Source: Pithys albifrons albifrons (lineage: Eukaryota; Chordata; Aves; Passeriformes; Thamnophilidae). Taken from it: a DNA stretch of 64,000 nt. This document shows positions 58,901 through 64,000 of the stretch, piece after piece; the stretch's first letter is position 1, and each line of letters opens with the position of its first letter. A program made the translations under genes and the position numbers. A model generated the notes under the pieces. It ran no database searches, was not told the origin of the DNA, and worked only from the letters and a program-made list of their open reading frames with translations. The DNA is taken from NCBI RefSeq assembly GCF_047495875.1, contig NC_092459.1, positions 38,793,490 to 38,857,489 of the forward strand. The letters are read 5' to 3'.

Positions 58901-61900
58901 TTTTGTGATTAAAAACATTTTAATAGATATGCCTTCAGCCTAGGCTTCTATAATCCTGATAGGGCATCAGCTGTTACAGCATAAGCAGTTGATGAAGAAC
59001 CAAGGCACTGAGATTCACTTTACCTTTTGCGACAACAGCAAAAATGCATATTTTCTACCCAAGCATTGTCATTCTGTTTCACACTGGAAGGGTTCAGCAC
59101 CCTGTGCTGCTCTGCATCTGTGCCTCAAGCTTCAGTAAAGAACTGAACTATTACAAAAATTCTGTTAATATGCTGATGTGAATTCCTTCAACACTTGTAT
59201 GTTAAGCACGTTATAGAGCAGGAAGAGAAAAAATAAGTGCCTTAAGGAAGACTAGTCCACAATGGTTATCGAGTGAGATGTTTGAAATCAGCAATTCAGA
59301 ACCAGCATCTAATATTCACTCCCAGATGCTGCCACCTAGAGTCTAACATTACGACACTGTGAACACAAAGATAATAGAGTGACTTTTAAGCAAAACTATA
59401 GCATTTATGTGGAGGTGGAGGTATTGGTATTCAGGGAAGTATGTGACAGGAAGAGGTGAAAGAGCAGACAAGCAAGAAGAAGGCAACCTTAAACTTGAAT
59501 TTTTTAAGTGTCTTCCTTCTGTAATGATCAAAATCAGATCTTACATTGGAATGGGGGAACTTATCAAATTGAAGCTGCTATTCTGTACATTTATCAGAAT
59601 ACTTTAAAATATTTTTTTTCCATTTCTAATTCCATGTCTGAAAAATAATGGTCAGCAGAATAAAAGATGTTCCAGTTGAGCAGCCTTGCCCTCAATTTTG
59701 ATGAAAATGGAGTCCAGTTCTCAAGTCTTAAAGAAAGCATATTTAAGCTTCTTTCTCTCCATCAGTAGAATATTGCAGAAGACAAAATATCCCCATGAGG
59801 CAGCCTAACTGGAAATCCAAAGCAGCCTGGAAAATGAGCTATCCTGCTATGCTTTAGAAATTGCAAACAGCAGCAACCCAGTTTCTCAGCTAACTTGAAG
59901 GACCTGGCAGCATTTGCTACAAGATGCCTAATTCAATGCCTGGACTCGCACACTGTGTGTAATTTGTTTAGAAATGAGCTATGAACCTAGATCTCAATTT
60001 ACTCAACAGGATATGGTTTGATTAAATGTGTCCAGATGCATTTGTAATGGGATTATGGATTTCAATTAGGAGTAAGCAACAATCATTACAAGATAATACT
60101 TTTTCATGCATACTTTAACAAGCAGAATTGGGGCAAGAAATAGAAATATAATGGAAAAGTCTCTCACTTCTTTCTCCCTTCCACAACACTGTTACTGCTT
60201 CTTCACACTGAAGCACTGTTTTTTTCCAAGTTCACTTTCTTGTTCTCTCCTTTGTCTCTGCTAGTCTGTTGTCAAATCAATGGTTTCTAGTTCCACTGAG
60301 CTCTGAACATGATCGTGCTCCCAGTAACATTGTTGATCTGCAATTCTTCTGCCTGCTAGTGAATTACAGCAAATAAAACTTTACTGTTTTTGATTGATCC
60401 AGAAAGGTTAATCCAATTGTTTCCATGCTGTTGGTAGGGGTACTGCTTAACTGAATTAACTACCACACCCTTACCTTGTCTTGAGAAGACAGTGTCTGTT
60501 CAGTGAGACCCACCATCCTCACAGCTGGTGGCAGCTGAAAAACAGCCGTCTCCCAATACCTTTTGCTCAATAGCTGATTAAGTCTCACTTACACCTACTT
60601 TGTCAGACTGCATCTGAAAGAGTTATATTGCAGAACCACGCACACCAGGACTCTCTAAGTGCTAGAGCTAGGACTGATTTGGCTTCTTTGTGGAAAACTA
60701 AGAGTTTACTGCATGAGCTGTGGTCAGTTATCTTGCAATGAGTGGACTCATACCTCTGCTGCCCACAGTAGAGAGAGACTACTGTCACAGAGAAATGCCA
60801 AATTGCAACTTGAAACCATGCTGCTAAATTTTCTTTCCACCAAACAGGATAACTTCCTTCAAAATGGAGATGCTGCCTGGTCTATGCTGCTCTCCAGACT
60901 TTATCCAGGAAGTCTGAAAAGCTGTTACCTGACAAGGGCCAAAATCTTGCTAGAAAGAATGTTAACAGTGTTGGACCTCACTTGGATCTGTGCCCTGATC
61001 TTGAGTAGTTTTGTGTCCTCAGAGAGCAGGAACTCTAGACAGTGTATCCTGCTGATTCTCTGGTTAGAAATATTATTTGCTAACTGTGGTTTAAGTGTCC
61101 TAATTCCTCCTGTGGAAAAAAAAAGAATGCTGAATAGCAAAGGTGAGAACAAGACAAAGCAGCTTATTCTACGTGTTTTCTTCTAGGGGTGTTGCAAATA
61201 GCCATTACTGAAACAAATAATAATCATTTGTGACAGGCAAGAGAGCAAGATTCTAACATATGTTTTAAAGGCATGCTCCCAGGAAATCCATTCAGTCCCA
61301 TACAATATCTTCCAGGGTTTGTAAAGAAGGGGACAAGGAAAGTAGCTCTTTATGTTAATAAACTGTCAGCAAATTTCCTGATACTTTTCTTGTGGGAACT
61401 GGCTGAAGATGGGATGTCAGAGAGTAACTATCCTTTTACCTTTCTCCATTCCTTCTAATCTCTTGAAAAAATTAAGTTCTTTAAGAGTATTAAATGTAAT
61501 GAACATATGAGCTATATAAGAATGTATATGTATACTTATATTCCTGACAAAACCAATATTGCCACTGCCATTTCAGACAGTCACATCCTCCTCTGAGGGC
61601 TATATATACATTAAAGCACAACAGATGTGTCTGCTCGGTTATGCCACTTACCTGAAGCAGTCTTCTCACTATCTCTGGGTGACTAGCTAGCTGTATAATG
61701 TGCTTTTTACAGACTGTATAAATGCCCATGAGGTACTTTAAGGGTTATGGCAAAGAGTCCTACTTTAGTAGGCTCTTCAGTCTAAATAATAGGCACCCCA
61801 GGGAATGGAGAGAAGGCAAACTGAATAAAAAGGAGTTAGAGTGGACAATGATTTATGCATATATCTGGACAGAGTTACCTTCCTTCTCATCTATCATTGT

Positions 61901-62272
61901 GGCCATTCACAATATCTATTATTATATAGACATCTGGCCTGTTAACATTATGATCAGTCAACGCACATGCTCAGATTCTATTCCCACCTATAAAGCCAGT
62001 CTGCACGAGTTTGTACTGTACTGGAAAACTCTGTTTGCACACACTGCCAATGCACTGGCCCAAGCAGTAAGGAAATAACTCATAGACAACGCACTACACA
62101 TAATTTTGCCAAATGGGGCAATGCATTGGAAATTGTGTTGCATCTGCCATAATATTCAGGCCAACTTTCTCTTCCATTGGGGAAAGTAAACAGTCTTCCA
62201 GACCTGATGAATTTAAAAGGAAATATGACAAATTCTGCCCATTCATTCCATTCACATATTTCTATTCGGTAG
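55981..62272. other. Unique AT-rich sequence, no gene seen
   Basis: The longest frame is 175 codons at 60659-61186 on the plus strand. It shows no domain, signal peptide or family resemblance I recognise and no sign of splice structure, so it is not annotated as a gene. A moderately complex block at about 58440-58880 is of unknown nature. No CR1 or LTR was recognised. Confidence 0.6.
62268..62272. repeat. Target-site duplication GGTAG (left)
   Basis: Five bases immediately before the LTR, identical to 62779-62783. Confidence 0.87.
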
Positions 62273-62778
62273 TGTAGCAGGTTTGGCCTAGCTGTTGCCA
62301 ACCTTGGACTGGCCCCCCTTCCCCCTCCCAGAACTTTCCCAGCAAAGGAAAGAAAAAAACCACTGAAAAGAAACACACTCTAAAGAAACTGAACTGAATA
62401 AAAAGAATAAATTATATTTTCTAACATTCACAAACCACACTGTATACACAGTACATAGGATCCCACCCACAGGGGAAAGGGGAAGGAAAAAAAAAGGGGA
62501 CTGATTAGCCAGAAAATAGGGAAGACACCAACCCAACCTAAAGAAACTGAATAAATCAAAACAAACACAATTAAAAACCTCAAGGAAGGGAAACAAGAAT
62601 GAAACAATGAACCACCAACAACCAGAGGGACGAGACTCCAACCACCTCCCACCAGCTCCTCGGCCAAGAGAGGAGACCAAAATCACTACCCCCCTGCTAC
62701 GTGGAAGACACGTGTGGAATACTTGTAACTTCCTTAGATACAATGGTTACTGAGGAAGCCATGGGTCAAACCATTACA
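62273..62778 (-). mobile_element. Solo LTR, ERVL-like, antisense, with perfect 5-bp TSD
   Basis: A 506-bp element whose minus strand reads from TGTAATGGTTTGACCC to GGCCAAACCTGCTACA, giving TG...CA ends. GGTAG is directly repeated at 62268-62272 and 62779-62783, a perfect 5-bp target duplication. Its minus-strand 3' end (GGTTGGCAACAGCT) resembles the matching part of the LTR at 21795-22422 (GGTTGGCAGTTGCT), so the two belong to related families. No internal retroviral genes adjoin it, so it is a solo LTR left by LTR-LTR recombination. The 151-codon minus frame at 62288-62743 lies wholly inside and is not a gene. Confidence 0.9.
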
Positions 62779-62783
62779 GGTAG
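62779..62783. repeat. Target-site duplication GGTAG (right)
   Basis: Five bases immediately after the LTR, identical to 62268-62272. Confidence 0.87.
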
Positions 62784-64000
62784 TTACAGTTCAGCATCAT
62801 TCTATTTATATCCTTTAGTGTAAGAAAAGATCAAGTGCCTCTTTGCACCACTGTTCTGTACAGTTATTTACCAACTCATGGCATTGAGTGGACTACTAAA
62901 ATCAAATCCCTTTTCTACTAGAGCAGAAAAATACCGTGTTTCTTAGCGTACACTGACCAGCTAGTCTTTTGCTAATCCTTTATTTGATGGAGCCCTAGAT
63001 TGAGTGCACAATTATTTCTTTGAAATGTACAGACAAATATTAGTTAAAAAAGAAGTTGCAGTTTATAGTATAGATAGAGAAATGGAAAACCAGGTGAGAA
63101 AAGGAGAAGAGAAATTGAGAAACACAGGTAATAATTTCAAAGCCTCTCAGTAGACTTCTATGAGGAACTATCATTAACTGTACCAAGAAGGAACTGGCTA
63201 TATCCAAGAGACATCTCTGATTACTTCAGCAAATGAGAGAATGAGAAGACAAAGGACTGATGAGTTGGAATGACCTGAGATTAACTTACCCGGAAAATCT
63301 GTCCACAGGAGAAATAAATTTTAAAGACAGAGGTGTGTTTCTGAAAAGCACCCACCTCCGTGCCATTTTCCAGGATCATAAACACATGATGCAAGAGGTA
63401 CATTAGACACAATTGTCACAGGTGATAAGCAAAACAAGTTTTAATTAAATACAGGGTTATTAGACCAGACAATATCACTGAAAATATTTCCCTCAGAGGG
63501 TATTTATTAAGCTTCTAATTTATAATGCAATACTGTGTATAACAGATGCTCTCTATTCAGTCCTTTTCTCCAGAGTTAAAACTAAGAAACAGAGAAGTAC
63601 AAATATGATTCAGACAGTGAGAGGATTAGCATGGAAAATCCAAAAGGTAGCTGCCTGGGAGATTAAATGCCAGCAGTCATGATCAGGGGTAAAGTATTTT
63701 CACAATACAGACAAGTCTTAATGCTTTAAATTGGAATACATTCCAGTTTTAAGTGAGGGGTTTGGAAAGTCTCTGGGGGCTTGGTTTTTTTAGGGGTTTT
63801 GTTTGGTTTTGGTTTTGGTTGGGTTTTTGTTGTTTGGGTTTTTTTGAGAAAATAGTAAGTTTTTTCTAAGACTGCATACTGGAGGAAATAAGCAATGCCA
63901 GTGCTACTGTATTCCATGTGGCAGTTCTTTAGAAAATCAGATGGTCCATATTTATTTCGGCACATAACTTTTTAGTGCTGCTCTAGGTAATAGTTTTGAT
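62784..64000. other. Unique AT-rich sequence, no gene seen
   Basis: No recognisable gene. It contains a T/G low-complexity tract at 63781-63846, which accounts for the lysine/proline/threonine-rich minus frame at 63726-63965. The segment runs to the window edge. Confidence 0.6.
63781..63846 (+). repeat. T/G-rich low-complexity tract
   Basis: Irregular GGTTTT and GGGTTTTT words without other bases for most of about 65 bp. On the minus strand it is an AAAACC-type tract like those at 24576 and 33750. Confidence 0.85.

Noticed and set aside
60659..61186. 175-codon plus-strand reading frame
   Set aside because: No recognisable domain, low sequence complexity bias or splice context. A frame of this length is expected occasionally by chance in 64 kb scanned in six frames. 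A protein search could change this.
62288..62743. 151-codon minus-strand frame rich in F, L and W, resembling a membrane protein
   Set aside because: It lies entirely inside a solo LTR (62273-62778). The hydrophobicity comes from the T-rich LTR strand.

Overview
The window looks like a gene-poor stretch of a bird nuclear genome, either intergenic or deep intronic. The base composition is visibly AT-rich and CpG-poor, and no reading frame is longer than 183 codons. The recognisable repeats are of avian type: CR1 LINE 3' ends in both orientations and solo LTRs of endogenous retroviruses with ERVL-like and ERVK-like structure. The LTR types suggest a neoavian, possibly a songbird, but that is inference. 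I could not support any protein-coding exon, tRNA, rRNA or other RNA gene. The small reading frames have the length and random composition expected from unconstrained AT-rich DNA, or they lie inside repeats.

Layout. 1-9149: unique AT-rich sequence. 9150-9380: sense CR1 3' end. 10557-10995: ERVK-like solo LTR with TATA box, two inverted CCAAT boxes, ATTAAA and a candidate 6-bp target duplication. 18413-18472: antisense CR1 scrap. 21149-22422: two LTRs 54 bp apart in opposite orientation, the second with a perfect 5-bp duplication. 26578-26963: a diverged, internally deleted relative of the 21149 LTR. 36385-37112: antisense CR1 broken by a second antisense CR1. 37364-37399 and 37754-37896: a G-run cluster followed by a pyrimidine tract. 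46675-47306: long antisense CR1. 50615-50945: sense CR1 lacking its 3' end. 53000-55980: a degenerate tandem array of about 145-200 bp units. 62273-62778: a further solo LTR with a perfect 5-bp duplication.

The most unusual item is the array at about 53.0-56.0 kb. Its units share short words and usually carry one TTAGGG-like hexamer. The array changes strand twice (plus, then minus, then plus). I recognise no named family in it. It is old and diverged, and it explains several medium-sized reading frames seen there.

No genes work together here as a pathway. The functional candidates are non-coding: LTR promoters, a cluster of TAATTA homeodomain-type sites near 30.0-30.14 kb, and G4/H-DNA-prone tracts near 37.4-37.9 kb. 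All of these are inferred from sequence alone.
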